From Mytilinidion resinicola (Eukaryota > Ascomycota > Dothideomycetes > Mytilinidiales > Mytilinidiaceae): a stretch of 64,000 bases of DNA. The position numbers and the translations under genes were made by a program. The notes below the pieces were generated by a model that saw only the letters and a list, made by a program, of their open reading frames with translations, was not told where the DNA came from and searched no databases. Position 1 is the first letter of the stretch, and each line of letters starts with the position of its first letter. The stretch is taken from NCBI RefSeq assembly GCF_010093595.1, contig NW_022985454.1, positions 347,118 through 411,117 on the forward strand. Direction: 5' to 3'. Of the stretch, positions 1 to 10,929 are shown one piece after another.

Positions 1-1571
1 TGTGTCGGCGCTCTATCTCAGAATCGCTTGCTGAGTCGTCCTCATCGTCGCGTTTTATCCAACCTGCAGATCCGTTGGCACCATTGACAAACGAAACTCC
101 GCCTTGGTAGTCCTTGGGGATCTGGGCACCGAAACCTTTTGGTCCACTGGGAGCACCATGAACTCCACGATCCCTAGGGCCGACTGGTATGCCATTTGCG
201 CCTCCTGCAGGGCCGAGTGGAGCTGTCCGGGGAGGAGATCCTAACCGGTTCGCCCTTGAGCCAGCAACATTCCTGGCCCATTGCGCCGCCTCCAGTTCTT
301 CTTCCTGCCGCAGTCGCTCCATATCTCGTCTGTGACTCCGGTCTCTGAATGCAGCAATCTCTGCTGCGACTGTTTCGCGCATGTCTTCGGGAATATCTGA
401 TAGTTCGTCCTCGACAGTCAGCGGGATCGTGACAACTTCCGCATTTGTTCCCTCAGGCTTCACGTCGCCGCCTTGCATGACTATATCTCCGTACATAGCG
501 ACGTCGACATCGATGTTGTTCGGGGGAGGAGGATTGAAGAGGCTCGCGAGGACGTCTGCGAGATTGTTTTTGGCCGTGTCGGTTCGAAATTCTACTTCCT
601 CCTCGCTCTCCTTTTTGCGTTCTTGCCATTCGTCAGCGTACTTGACGGAGGCTTCGTCCACAACGATCTGGATGCTAGTCAATAAAAAGGACGCAGACTT
701 GGAAGTTGGGACTGACCTGAAGAGTGGCCTTCTCGACTGTCTTCTTCTCGTCCTCACCATCTACGCCATCCTTCTCGACGTCTTTCTTGGCCTTAGGTTC
801 TTGCTTCTTCACTGGAACCTGAATATCCTTAAAGATTTTCGCAGCGGTCGCCAGGCCCTGAGAATCCTCATACTCGGCAAATCCAAACTTGCAAGGCTGG
901 CCGTTCGCGTCCGTAGCTCGCGTCCACCTCCGCAAACCACCAGCACAGCGTAGTATCCTCTGCAAATCATGATCAAAGTCATCACCTCCGCCTGACTTAT
1001 TTCCGAGTGCCTCCGTGATGTTGTTGACGAATATGGTGCGCGCGATTTCTTCCCTCGTCGGCGGATTAAGACTGGCAACAGGCTCCCTCATCTGGAACCC
1101 CCGATCAGCGCCTCTGTATTCGTGACCCAGACCTCGTCGACCACCAGCCGATCCGGGGTCCGCGGCGCTCTCCCTACGCCCTCCGGAGGAATCTTGTCGG
1201 GTTGGTCCAGAGGTTCCTAGGCGAATGACGGGCGCATTGAAGTTGATGTTGGGCATGTTCGCGGGAGGCTGAAAGTTAAGTGGGAGACCAGCTGGTCGGC
1301 CTGGAAGTGAGCCCTGAGCTTGCGCCATGCCGGGCGGTGCGGCAGTTCCTGGTGCGGGCATACCTGGTGGTGCGCCTGGAATTGTTAGTAGTGCGCTCTC
1401 TTTGACTGCATGATGGAAGGCCTTACCCATCCCCGGGGGAGGCGCCATGCCCGGTGGCGGTCCATAGCCTGGTGGTCGCTGAAACTGTCCGGGTGCTGTT
1501 TCCGTCAGTACGAAGATATATTCAGCGACAAACGTCGCGCGAAGGAGCCACACGCCTTGATAGTTGTACAT
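1..1571 (-). CDS. RBM25-type RRM splicing factor, 3' part outside window
   Basis: Exons read downward: about 1571-1556, 1495-1427, 1375-717, 667 to the left edge. The N-terminus is rich in PPG/PGM repeats. It is followed by an RRM with the RBM25-type stretch TIFVNNITEALG ... GGLRRWTRATDANG ... KFGFAEYED, then an acidic helical segment (ADEWQERKKESEEE, LADVLASLFNPP). The PWI domain expected in RBM25/Snu71-type U1 snRNP factors would lie beyond the window. Introns 1376-1426 and 668-716 have clear GT/AG ends and branch points (CTAAC, TTGAC). The first intron is unusual: TACTGAC and an AG acceptor are clear, but only a GC donor at 1555 keeps frame. Role by family: alternative splicing and U1 snRNP contact in the nucleus. 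The 5' end is divergent from the mitoribosomal gene, about 340 bp away. Family assignment is solid; the N-terminal exon is uncertain. Confidence 0.82.
668..716 (-). other. intron of the RBM25-type gene
   Basis: A 49-nt intron with donor GTCAGT, branch TTGACTAG and acceptor CCAG. Removing it joins KATLQ to IVVDEASVKYADEW in frame. Confidence 0.85.
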
Positions 1572-1908
1572 GTCTGCAGCCGCGCCGATCTGCGCGTCTC
1601 GGAAGCTGGCGTGAAGCTTCGAGGGTGGTCGGAAAGTAACAGCTACGGTTGGCTACGCGCCGGAACAGTGTGATAGAGATGAGTGGGTTGAGCACTGGGG
1701 GAGAGGTTGAAGACGTGAAAGTGAAGACCTATCACGTCGAGAGCCGGCAAAACTTCGCCTGCTTGGCTTGGCGAGCCTTGCGCCAAACTTTCTCTGCAGC
1801 GAACAGAAGCACAACCACCTCGAACGCGTCCTCGACTGGCCCCGCTGCCAATTCACTCAATTAGATGGCATCTCAATAACCCACGGCATCCATCTCGCAT
1901 CCACCATC
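1572..1908. promoter_or_regulatory. shared divergent upstream region
   Basis: This 337-bp stretch separates the start codons of the RBM25-type gene (left) and MRP21 (right), so it must carry both promoters and 5' UTRs. I see no convincing TATA box or named operator. ORFs here are short and continue into the neighbours. Confidence 0.5.
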
Positions 1909-2658
1909 ATGGAGTTCCGCCGCGTAGGAGACGCCCTCCTGCGCTCTCCTCACTCCATCATCCCATCTCCCTCCATGTCTCTCCGAGCCTCCCAACGCCC
2001 TCTCATCTCCCTCTCAACCCTCTCAACACCATTCCAGCAGCGCAGCTTCTCCACAACCCGCCCAACCCTCGCCGCAGCCCCCCAACGCGCACCCCCCCCC
2101 CCCCCCCCCCCCCCCCCCAACGAGCCCGACGACCTCTCCGCCTCCCTCGACTCCCTCATCGGCCACTCCATCCTCGACACCCCCTCCAAACCCCCGGCCC
2201 CACGCTCCTCCTCCACCGACTTCAACGCCGCCTACGGCAGATCCACCTTCGGCAGCTCCAACCGCGCCGCCCCCGGCGGGCCGCCGGCGCCCTACGCGCG
2301 CTCCCTCGACTTCAGCCGCATGCAGATGCCCGAGGGCACACCCTCGATGCCGTCGAAGATGCCGCCGCCGCCGTCGCCCCTGGCCGCGTCTGCAGCGCCG
2401 CCGCGCTTCAACGCTAGCAGCGGGCGCAGCATCACGCTGGATCCGAGCAAAGGGCGGGATCTGATTCGGGGGCTGGGGATGCTGAATAGTTTAGTCGCGC
2501 GGAACAGGGTCAAGGCGGATGTGCATGCGCAGCGGTTTCATGAGCGGGCGGGGCTGAAGAGGAAGAGGTTGCATGGGGAGAGGTGGCGGAAGAGGTTTAA
2601 GGTGGGGTTTAGGAGTTTGACGGAGAGGGTGGCGGAGTTGACGAGGAAGGGGTGGTAG
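1909..2658 (+). CDS. MRP21: mitochondrial ribosomal protein bS21m
   Basis: A single exon of 249 residues. The N-terminus is basic and serine-rich without early acidic residues (RSPHSII ... QQRSFSTTRP), typical of a mitochondrial targeting peptide. The middle is low-complexity Pro/Ser. The last 60 residues match bS21m: NRVKADVHAQRFHERAGLKR, then KRLHGERWRKRFKVGFRSLT, ending RVAELTRKGW. Product: small-subunit mitoribosome component. The reading frame is open upstream to 1768, but the ATG at 1909 puts the targeting peptide first and is preferred. A 27-base pure C run at 2092-2118 encodes nine prolines and is prone to slippage. Confidence 0.88.
   Translation: MEFRRVGDALLRSPHSIIPSPSMSLRASQRPLISLSTLSTPFQQRSFSTTRPTLAAAPQRAPPPPPPPPPNEPDDLSASLDSLIGHSILDTPSKPPAPRSSSTDFNAAYGRSTFGSSNRAAPGGPPAPYARSLDFSRMQMPEGTPSMPSKMPPPPSPLAASAAPPRFNASSGRSITLDPSKGRDLIRGLGMLNSLVARNRVKADVHAQRFHERAGLKRKRLHGERWRKRFKVGFRSLTERVAELTRKGW
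2092..2118 (+). repeat. C27 homopolymer inside MRP21
   Basis: There are 27 consecutive C residues read as nine proline codons between the targeting peptide and the conserved part of bS21m. Length variation not divisible by three would destroy the ribosomal domain. Confidence 0.97.
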
Positions 2659-3533
2659 ACAGTTTGGGGAGGAGTGGAGAGATGGGCGGGGAAGGAGAGG
2701 GTGTGTATTTGTATTTGGGGATTTGAGGGCATGGAAAGGGGTGGAATGAAGAGGAGTGTATGGCATTGCATTAGAGGAGGGTGGGCGTAGTGGCTGTACA
2801 GTCAAGACTTTGATATAAAAATTGTACCACCAGTTCAATCAAACCTCGTTACATACCTAGATCCATTTCTGAATGTTCGTGCGGTCAATTCTGTACCTTA
2901 TTGTACCCAAAGCGTATACGCACCGGCACCCTCCGTGTGAGCGCTCTTCACCACACAGGCCAGTCACATCTGTAACTTCTTCAACCATATGGCATACCTA
3001 CCGTCAGATACTTCTTCCACATTCCAAAAGAACAGATTCGCTCTCCTTTCATCACATGTCATCCACCCATCACAAGCACAAATCAGCGCAGCATCACCAA
3101 CACCATAAACCAAGAAGTCAGAGTTAAGCTGCCTAACATAACACCTAGCCACACTAGCAGCCTACCAATCCAGTCGCAGTATAATATGGAAAAATGATAA
3201 GGCCAGTCGCATCATAGTGTAGAAAAGGGATGAAGCCGTTCCGCCAACACCGTGCATGCGGAAGACGCCCCTAGCCCATCCAGTGAACGTGAAGAAGATA
3301 TAAAGACCAGTGCCGCCGCCGTCCGTCTATGGCCCCTTACCGTGTGCCCGGCGCCCAGTCGTAGAAATCGTAAGACATAAGAGACCCCGACAGAAGCAAA
3401 AGAAAACGTGTCGTCCATACCCGTCATGTCGTGTAGGCGATATCTAGCACCAAGAGTCCGCCCGGTCCCTTCTACCCATCATCCATCTTCATAAACCATA
3501 AACCCAACCCTCCAAGTTCATCTCCCAACCCCC
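2659..3533. other. intergenic, convergent 3' regions
   Basis: This lies between the stops of MRP21 (+) and the next minus-strand gene. Short ORFs on both strands have no family resemblance and biased composition. No RNA gene or repeat is visible. It presumably holds two 3' UTRs. Confidence 0.5.
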
Positions 3534-4325
3534 CTACACCCCAAACCTCCCGCCCCCCAACCCAATCCTCCGCCCCAACAACTTCGTCCGCCCCGTCTTC
3601 ACCGTCTCCCTAAACTTCCCCCAACTCCGCTCCCGCTCCTCCCAATCCGCCATCTGCCCGAGCATAAAATCCCACGTCTTACTCTCCAGCCTCACCGCCT
3701 CCTCCCCCCTCATGCACATCTCGCGATAAATCCGCTGCTGGCGCGCCCTCCCCGCCGCCTCCTCGCCCACAAGATACGGGTCCTCGAGCGGGCTCGTCGG
3801 CACCCCACCGCCAAGGTTGTCGAGCGCGGTGGTCGACGCGGCGGGGGATGTCCCTGCCGACGCCGCAGTCGCGGGGCTAACAACAGCAGGCGGGGGCACC
3901 GCGGCGAGCGAGTGCAGCAGCGCCGTCGTGTTGGCGGCCTGGTTGGCGCGGCGGCGCGCGACGTTCTCGTACTGGCGCGATTGGTGGTTGCTGTGGATGT
4001 TGCTCCAGTGCGAGATGTTGTAGTTGTGGGCGGAGAGGTCGCTGGCGGAGCCATGGGCGCGGGATTGGAAGCCGGGTGCGTATCTGGGGGAGGGGAGGCC
4101 GAGGCGGGGTGGGGCGGCTTGGGTAGATGTGGTCGCGCGGCGGGCTGTGGGGGAGGGGCGCGAGGTGGAGTTGGGAGTGGGGATGCTCTGGCGGCGCGAC
4201 GTGTAGGTTGGCGCTTCGGAGACATAGGACGGCGCGGCGGAGCGTATGGAGGCGGTTTCGGGGTCGCGTTGGTAGAGTGGGAGGGCCTCGGTGTAGAGAG
4301 GCGTGGTGGTGATGTTGCACGTCAT
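3534..4325 (-). CDS. conserved-looking fungal protein, function unknown
   Basis: A single exon of 263 residues. The N-terminal region is Ser/Thr/Pro/Tyr-rich with TEALPLYQRDPETASIRSAA and PSYVSEAPTYTSR, a pattern of phosphorylation-prone disordered proteins. The middle has an Ala/Pro-rich linker. The last 75 residues are charged and probably helical (RQQRIYREMCMRGEEAVRLE, then TWDFMLGQMADWEERERSWG) and end basic and glycine-rich. No signal peptide or membrane segment. I do not recognise a named family. Two overlapping ORFs in other frames (3710-4225 minus, 3912-4406 plus) are arginine-rich shadows of high-GC coding sequence. Confidence 0.7.
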   Translation of the reverse strand: MTCNITTTPLYTEALPLYQRDPETASIRSAAPSYVSEAPTYTSRRQSIPTPNSTSRPSPTARRATTSTQAAPPRLGLPSPRYAPGFQSRAHGSASDLSAHNYNISHWSNIHSNHQSRQYENVARRRANQAANTTALLHSLAAVPPPAVVSPATAASAGTSPAASTTALDNLGGGVPTSPLEDPYLVGEEAAGRARQQRIYREMCMRGEEAVRLESKTWDFMLGQMADWEERERSWGKFRETVKTGRTKLLGRRIGLGGGRFGV

Positions 4326-5702
4326 GGTTGTGATCGCGTGCGTGGGGGAGTGGATAAGTGGATATGTATGTTGATAAAGCTAGGAGAAAGAGAAGAGAAG
4401 AAATAGTGCAGCCGAAGAGAGGAACGGCTAGAGGAGGAAATGAGAGAGAGGAATGAGGAATGAGGAAGCGCAAGGGAGAAGAAAGGGCGCGGTGGGTGGA
4501 GAGGGGTGAATATATTGGCGTCGGGCGGAGGGTTGATTCAGGAACAGCTCACATGCCTGGCCCAGGCACGCCAGGGTAGCTATGCACAAGGACCACGGCA
4601 GCTGGACGCTCTTCCAGACGGTAGCAGAAGACGGCGCTGGATCCGTCCGGCTGGGTGGGTAAGGACGCCGTGGATGCAAATGGTGGGTGCATGAGCTGCA
4701 GAAGCGGGGTGGATTCTGGCTTCTTCGAGGGGTAGACCCTCCGCGGCTTGCAGCACGACACAGCCTCAACGCCATGGAGCTCTTCCAGGCGCTGCAGGTT
4801 AACGCCGAGATAAGGCCAAGCCGAACTGCCCAACCTGACCATGGCTGCAATCGAGTGGGTAATGCTTCCAAGAGCCTTATACAGAGGCCAGCCTCGGCGT
4901 CTTGCGCGGCCCTTGCTTGGTTCAAGGAGCCAGAGAAAGAGAGACAAACCTGCTTGAAGCCACGTCCACATCACCCTACATATACCACGCACTTAGCTGA
5001 AGGATGGCTGTGGATACCCGTTCCCGTATTTCCGCTGGTGCTAGAGAGGTGTCGTTCGTACGGATCGAACCACGACCCATGTTTGCCGGAAGCGCATCAC
5101 GACTTCCGGCCTTCGGTGCTGGCGTAGCGAGTTCCCGTGGTACCTACCTGCCCGACTGCATCTAGTTAGGATGGAGTTTTCTCCGACTGAGGGCTGTGTG
5201 CTTCGTATGGCTGTGGCACGCTGACGGGCGTTAGTGTCGTGTGAGGCATATAAGTGAGCCATTTGGCATCCAAGTTGTAGCCCTCGATAAAACACTGTAC
5301 ACAGTATGGTAGTAGAGAGCTCGGAGCTGGCCAGTATTCTCGGCACCGAGTGACCAGCTCTCCACACCCACTCTCGCTAGTCTCCTGCTGGGCGTAGTTG
5401 GAGGTGTCCAGGCCTCATCATGCGCAAGTGTCATGCTGGCGTTCCCAGATCCACAGATAAGGATGCCAAAAGTGTAACGTCTGACGATAACCGGGCACGT
5501 CTTCTGCATTCGTAACTGTTGCTGTTGTTGCGAGAAACCGAGATACATCAACGTAGAGAAATTACGGCCGGGACACCACCCTAGTCCAACATGCTGGAGG
5601 TGTCCGTCCCGCCAGTCCTCAAAGGGGTATTTCCAAGCCACTTCGCCTGTCGCCAAACGCCTGAGAAGTAGAATTATTAGAAGCCTCCTTACCGTGTAGC
5701 CC
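4326..5702. other. intergenic, no supported gene
   Basis: Several ORFs of 60-190 codons overlap on both strands (4428-4925 minus, 4687-5127 plus, 5231-5809 minus). None shows a family motif or believable low-complexity or domain structure. The interval should contain the promoter of the gene at 3534-4325 and the 3' UTR of the gene at 5703-7052. Confidence 0.45.
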
Positions 5703-7052
5703 TCACCTAGCATCCCACTTTCCTCGACCCTGCCGCTTGTATGGCGCTTCAGAGAAGCCCTCATCCTCCATGTCATTGTCGAAATCTTCAATCTCAAACT
5801 TGCTACCAAGAGCTTCCCTGGCCTGTCTGAGCATCAACTTCGTTTGAGCGCTCATTTTTCGTAACCGCAATTCCTCCTCCATTTCATCGCGTTTGACCTT
5901 GTTGATCAGGCGCTGCGACTCGGCGGGGAGGGGGCTGGTTTGCTGAACCTGGAACATAACCGGTGAACCATAGCTTTGCCGGTTGTATTCGCGGGCACGT
6001 GGTGAAGCAAACGAAGCAGTTTTTCGGAAGGCTGGTGATCCTGTATTCGACACCAAGGAGACGCGCGCTGACGATGTGCGGCGAGATAAGGGAATCCGCG
6101 AAGGCCTCTCACTGGAGCCGTGGGCCATGGAACCAGCTCGAGATACTGGGCGCGGGATCTGAGAAGGCGAAAGAGGTGTCGATAAAGCTGGAAGGCGTCG
6201 TTCTGAAAGCCTTGGGCTTGACGCTCTAGAGTCTGCGTCTCCTGAATCCTGTACCATGACCCACTCCCGATCATCCGTACACTGCCGCTTGATGGTTCGC
6301 GGACGAGTCTCGTCCACGGACGCTATAGACAAAACCCCATAGTTGTCTTCTGGAAATCGTCCGGGGAGTGTTGAAGCATCGGGAAATGCCTTCAGCTCTG
6401 GATTCATCGATAGCTTTTCCCACACGTTTGACTCTGAGACGCCACCTTGAATGTCGTAGCCCTGTCCGCCACCGGCATGGAACCCTCTGAACGGCACGGC
6501 GCAGTACTGCACCAGCTTCCCCGCCACTCCGCCCACCATCGTGATGAGATTCCTTAACGTCGACTGGCTCATGCCATTCGATGCCGACGGCCCGTCCATT
6601 ACTCCCCCCGCGGGCGTATTATCCCAGTATCCGCGACGCTGCCCCCCAAGATTGTGATAATCGTCGGCCTCTCGTTGGAAGTTCCCCAAGACCTGTGGCG
6701 TCTCTGACCCTCCTGCCAGATGGTACTTTTCGTAGGCCAGCGGTGGCGGGCTCTTGGCATTGCCTGCGCGATCTATCGACGCGCCCACGGAATGGTCCCA
6801 GAGATCGGAACCAGTGGAGAACGGTGTTGTGAAGTACGAGTCGGAGTTGTCGTGCCGCGAGCGCTTCTTGCTAGTGCTGAAGCTATCGTATCCTGTCGCG
6901 TGTCTGCCTGGCCGGCCGGTAGCGAGAGCGGGAGTATGTGGGGGAGGGTTGAAGAAGATGGGCTTGGCGCCCGTGTGCGTATCGAGGATCGGAGCCACGG
7001 GAGAGCCATATGACCCGGGCATGTGTCGCGGTCGCGGTGAGACGGTAGTCAT
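5703..7052 (-). CDS. disordered fungal protein, function unknown
   Basis: A single exon of 449 residues. Residues 1-150 are Pro/Ser/Gly-rich with a basic patch (TSKKRSRHDNSDSYF). A short hydrophobic conserved-looking block follows near residues 165-200 (LRNLITMVGGVAGKLVQYCA, VPFRGFHAGGGQGYDI). Residues 270-380 are Ser/Arg/Pro-rich (SRIPLSRRTSSARVSLVSN). The C-terminus is a charged helix (RLINKVKRDEMEEELRLRKM, TKLMLRQAREALGSK) with an acidic stretch and a basic end. No signal peptide. The KKRSRHD patch could be a nuclear localisation signal, which is inference only. I do not recognise the family. Confidence 0.7.
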   Translation of the reverse strand: MTTVSPRPRHMPGSYGSPVAPILDTHTGAKPIFFNPPPHTPALATGRPGRHATGYDSFSTSKKRSRHDNSDSYFTTPFSTGSDLWDHSVGASIDRAGNAKSPPPLAYEKYHLAGGSETPQVLGNFQREADDYHNLGGQRRGYWDNTPAGGVMDGPSASNGMSQSTLRNLITMVGGVAGKLVQYCAVPFRGFHAGGGQGYDIQGGVSESNVWEKLSMNPELKAFPDASTLPGRFPEDNYGVLSIASVDETRPRTIKRQCTDDREWVMVQDSGDADSRASSPRLSERRLPALSTPLSPSQIPRPVSRAGSMAHGSSERPSRIPLSRRTSSARVSLVSNTGSPAFRKTASFASPRAREYNRQSYGSPVMFQVQQTSPLPAESQRLINKVKRDEMEEELRLRKMSAQTKLMLRQAREALGSKFEIEDFDNDMEDEGFSEAPYKRQGRGKWDAR

Positions 7053-7870
7053 GATACTAGACTTGGGAGAGGCGATTGCGGGGAGAGCTCAGCTGGGAGC
7101 TTGGAGGTGGATAGTTCTGCACAGAGCGAATGAATAGAGTTCCGCCAATAATCACAGAGTCTCGCGCAGAGCCCCTTGATGCAGTGAGTCTGTTATGCGC
7201 CCATGGCGTGGAGGATGAATATGATGTTGGAGCTGGGCCGAGTTTGTTGTTGAGAGCTCTAATCGTTGCTGGGCGCTTTCTAGCGCGTGGCCCATGCGTC
7301 ACAAGACGGTGGAAAGTCAGCCGGACCTCTCTCCCCAGCCTCAATTCTGCCATCTCAATTCTCATGGAGTGGTCCAACGATATCCAGCTTCTTATCCAAC
7401 CCCTTTTGAATGTTGTCTCCGATTCTAATCTGAAAAAAGCCGCAGCTCGTCTAGCTTATTTACAAAACAATGAAGAAGACCTCCCTTTAGAAATTACTTA
7501 TGATTTAGGACTCAACAGTGTAAAAGTCAAGATGTCAAACGGCTGGCAGTCATTGCCGTAGTGTTATGTCATAGTTCGATCTCTAAGACGACCAATGACA
7601 ATAGCGTACTACCAGCTGCTGTGCCCTATAAGGCGCCAATCTCAAACACGACTCCTTTCTTCAAAATGCATATATAGCTCCTAAGCGCTGGGTCAGATTC
7701 AAGCTCGCAATTTTGTCCACTACTCATAGAAGGAAAAGATATCCTCTCAATCAGCCTCGCACATTTCTCACGGTCTATGATTTCCTAAGGTTCAATCAAA
7801 CTCCTGCTCTTCTATCCATATATTTCTATATATAACCAGCTACTGTGACACAACCTAAAACTTATCCACG
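7053..7870. other. divergent upstream region with one weak small ORF
   Basis: This holds the promoters of the minus-strand gene ending at 7052 and of GRS1. From 7364 an AT-richer ORF of 65 codons (MEWSNDIQLLIQPLLNVVSD ... GWQSLP) ends at 7561. It reads more like protein than its surroundings but has no recognisable homology, so it is not called. TATA-like A/T runs lie at about 7815-7840, before the GRS1 start. Confidence 0.4.
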
Positions 7871-10076
7871 ATGCCCGACACAACCACCCTCACTAGCCTC
7901 CCTTTCGACCGCACACCCTTCGAATCCCTCCTCAAACGCCGCGTCTTCTTCACCGAATCCTTCGAGATCTACCGCAAAGCAACTAATTTCAACGGCGACA
8001 ACAAGGGCCTATACGACTATGGCCCTCCAGGCTGTGCGTTACAAGCCAACATCGTAGACGCTTGGCGGAAGCACTTCGTCCTCGAAGAAGACATGCTCGA
8101 GCTGGACTGTACGATGCTGACTCCCGAAGAGGTTTTCAAGACGAGCGGCCATGTGGAGAAGTTTGCGGACTGGATGTGCAAGGATCCGATTACAGGTGAT
8201 TATCTGAGGGCGGATCATCTGGTTGAGAGTGTGTTGGAGGGGAGGCTAGATGGGGATAGACGAGCACGGAGTCTTGCTATTGAGAAAGAGGAGAAAGCTG
8301 GCAGCGACTCCAAGAAGAACAAGCTGAAGGCTAAGGATGTCGAGGCGATGCGGTTGGATGACCCAACAAAGCAGGAGTATGAAGAAATATTAGCCAAGGT
8401 ACGTAAATTAGCGGAAAGGCATGATACATTTTAAGAATACGACTACATCGACGCTCCCATATCGCCACTTTGATCCCTTCGATCTATCTCCAACATCCAG
8501 ATTGAAGCAACTTAAGCCAACTCCTCAAACCTAGATCGATAATTACGACGGCCCCGAACTTGGCGAGCTGATCAAGCGGTTAAACATCCGCAACCCCAAC
8601 AGCAACAACCCCGTCCTCCCCCCCATCCCCTTCAACCTCATGTTCAAGACCTCCATTGGTCCTAGCGCTGCGGCTTCCGCCTACCTCCGTCCCGAAACCG
8701 CCCAAAGCCAATTCGTAAACTTCCGCAAACTCCTCGAGTACAACCAGAACCAGATGCCCTTCGCATCCGCAAGCATCGGGAAAGCATTCCGCAACGAAAT
8801 CGCGCCGCGCTCCGGCTTACTTCGAGTTCGAGAGTTTCTGCTAGCGGAGATCGAGCACTTCGTTGATCCAGACGGTGGGAAGAAGCATGAAAAGTTCGAG
8901 GAAGTGCGGGAGGTGGAGCTGAGGTTGTTGGACCGGGAGACGCAGTTGGCTGGGCAAACCGACCTTCGCATTATGATGATTGGTGAGGCTGTAAAGCAAC
9001 GCATCGTGGATAACGAGACGCTCGGGTACTTCTTAGCACGTGTTAGACTGTTTCTTCAGAAGCTGGGCGTAAGCATGGAGAAGTTGAGGTTTCGGCAGCA
9101 TCTTGCCAACGAAATGGCGCACTACGCTACCGACTGCTGGGACGCGGAGCTGCTGACTTCGTATGGCTGGATCGAGTGCGTTGGGTGTGCAGATCGTAGT
9201 GTGTACGACCTGACCGTCCACGCAAAGCGGACCGGAGAGGCGCTGGTAGTTCGCGAGCCTCTCGCAGAACCACTGGAAGTCGAGGAGTGGCAGGCCATGC
9301 TGGACAAGAAGAAGCTTGGGCCGAAATTTCGGAAAGACGCAAAAACCATTGAAGACGCTATCGCAGCGCTATCGCAAACCGCTCTCGAGTCTGCTGCCGC
9401 TACCCTCGAAAAAGAAGAGAAAATCACACTCCGTCTATCAGACAGCCACTCAGACATTACCCTCAGTACCGACCTCATTACCATCTCTCAAGTCACACGG
9501 CTCGAGCACACCCGCGAATACACCCCCAACGTCATCGAACCCTCCTTCGGCATCGGGCGCATCCTATACAGCTTGCTCGAACACGTTTACTGGCATCGCG
9601 AAGGCGATGTCGCGCGTGGTGTAAGTCTCCTGTTCTCTTGCATTTCGCTCTCAGCGCCCCTGCTCCGAATCTAGAAGTAGTCATCACTGACGACACACCA
9701 GGTCCTCTCCCTCCCTCCCTCCATCGCCCCCACAAAGGTCCTCCTCGTCCCCCTCTCCGCCCAACCCGCCTTCCTCCCCATCCTGCGCACTCTTTCCCGG
9801 AAACTCCGCGCGCTGGGCATCTCCAGCCGCATTGATGATAGCTCCGCGACGATCGGAAAGCGGTACTCGCGCAATGACGAGCTTGGGACGCCGTTTGGCG
9901 TCACGGTAGACTTTGAGTCTGTGAAAGACGGGAGCGTGACGTTGAGGGAGAGAGATGGTATGAGACAGGTGCGGTCGTCGCAGGAGGGGGTTGTGGAAGC
10001 GATTGTGAGGCTGGTTGCAGGTTTGGAGACGTGGGAGGATGTTGAGAGCAGGTTGCCGGCGTTTGGGGTGGAGTGA
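7871..10076 (+). CDS. GRS1: glycyl-tRNA synthetase
   Basis: Exons 7871-8398, 8535-9620 and 9702-10076 join in phase to 662 residues, close to yeast Grs1 (667). It ligates glycine to tRNA-Gly using ATP. The class II core is clear: YDYGPPGCALQANIVDAWR near the N-terminus, LRPETAQSQFVNF around residue 227, motif 2 (AFRNEIAPRSGLLRVREFLL) and motif 3 (EPSFGIGRILYSLLEH). The eukaryotic/archaeal insertions follow, then the anticodon-binding domain (TKVLLVPLSAQPAFLP ... SRIDDSSATIGKRYSRNDEL). Introns 8399-8534 (GTACGT/CTAG) and 9621-9701 (GTAAGT/CCAG) are clean. An in-frame TAA at 7856-7858 blocks upstream extension. Confidence 0.97.
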
Positions 10077-10929
10077 GTGAAGAAAATGCTTCCTATTGAC
10101 GTATTGAGGGCGACATTCGAGGTCCTTCAACGGGCGATTAAGTTTCGGACGAGATGTCAAATCCTGTAGACCGCGAATTAGGCCGACCTGCTGGCGACCT
10201 TCTAACGTTCTAATTGGCTTAATGATCAATTCGCCGTCCTGTCATTAGACTAGCAGGCCAAACTAGCTAGGTCAAGGAGCCGGCTCCGTACTCGCTCATG
10301 AGACCAATCTAAACTAATGATATTCTCAGCAAGCCTCAGAACGAAGTCAATAAGGTTTGATCTCTATTTAGATGTCGCTAGAAAACTAGAGGTACTTTGA
10401 GATGATAACTTCCAAGAGCAGGTGTATAATCAGAAGAAAAGGAGGTTAGAGCGTAGCATAAAATTATACATAGCAACGATTACAACTCTGCATCATAAGG
10501 TAATAGTAACTTTGCACATGTCGAGCACCTTTTAAGATATGACGACAAAGTAGTAAGCTTCTTATATGCCTGACTACTTATTTAAAGACACGCGGGTAAC
10601 AGACATTCGACATACGCGTTTATGGCACGCGAGCAGAGCCAAATGTGCTGCCCACAACACAACATGGGTACGGGATAAGCTGATATCCAGAGCAGTGGTG
10701 AACAGTGGAAACCCTCCTTCTGTGCCTCATGAGCAATGAGGCTTAGCCTAGTGCCCACATCTCGAACCGATTTTCCATAGAATACCGCTAATGCCTTCGA
10801 CTTACAAGACCATGCGGCCAGAATACTTCCGCATGTGTGAGCATGGTTCGCGAGTATGTTTCGCGAGCATTGCCACGTAGTCTGTAAGCAGCATGTGCAT
10901 GAAGCACAATACTGACCCCGAGATGAAGT
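10077..10929. other. AT-rich intergenic region
   Basis: The stops of GRS1 (+) and the hydrolase-like gene (-) converge here. The centre (10,300-10,600) is AT-rich with many TA steps and no ORF of note. No terminal inverted repeats or RNA gene seen. Confidence 0.45.

Noticed and set aside
3710..4406. Arginine-rich ORFs in two frames over the gene at 3534-4325
   Set aside because: Typical shadows of GC-rich coding sequence with C/G third positions.
5056..5085. tRNA-like GGTTCGATCC on minus
   Set aside because: The surrounding arms do not pair as a T-stem and no A box or acceptor stem fits. It lies in a local hairpin instead.
4428..5809. Overlapping 60-190-codon ORFs on both strands
   Set aside because: Mutually overlapping, no motif, no splice signals that extend any of them into a domain.
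7364..7561. 65-codon plus ORF with protein-like composition
   Set aside because: Short, no homology I can name, and in the promoter of GRS1. Left as a note only.
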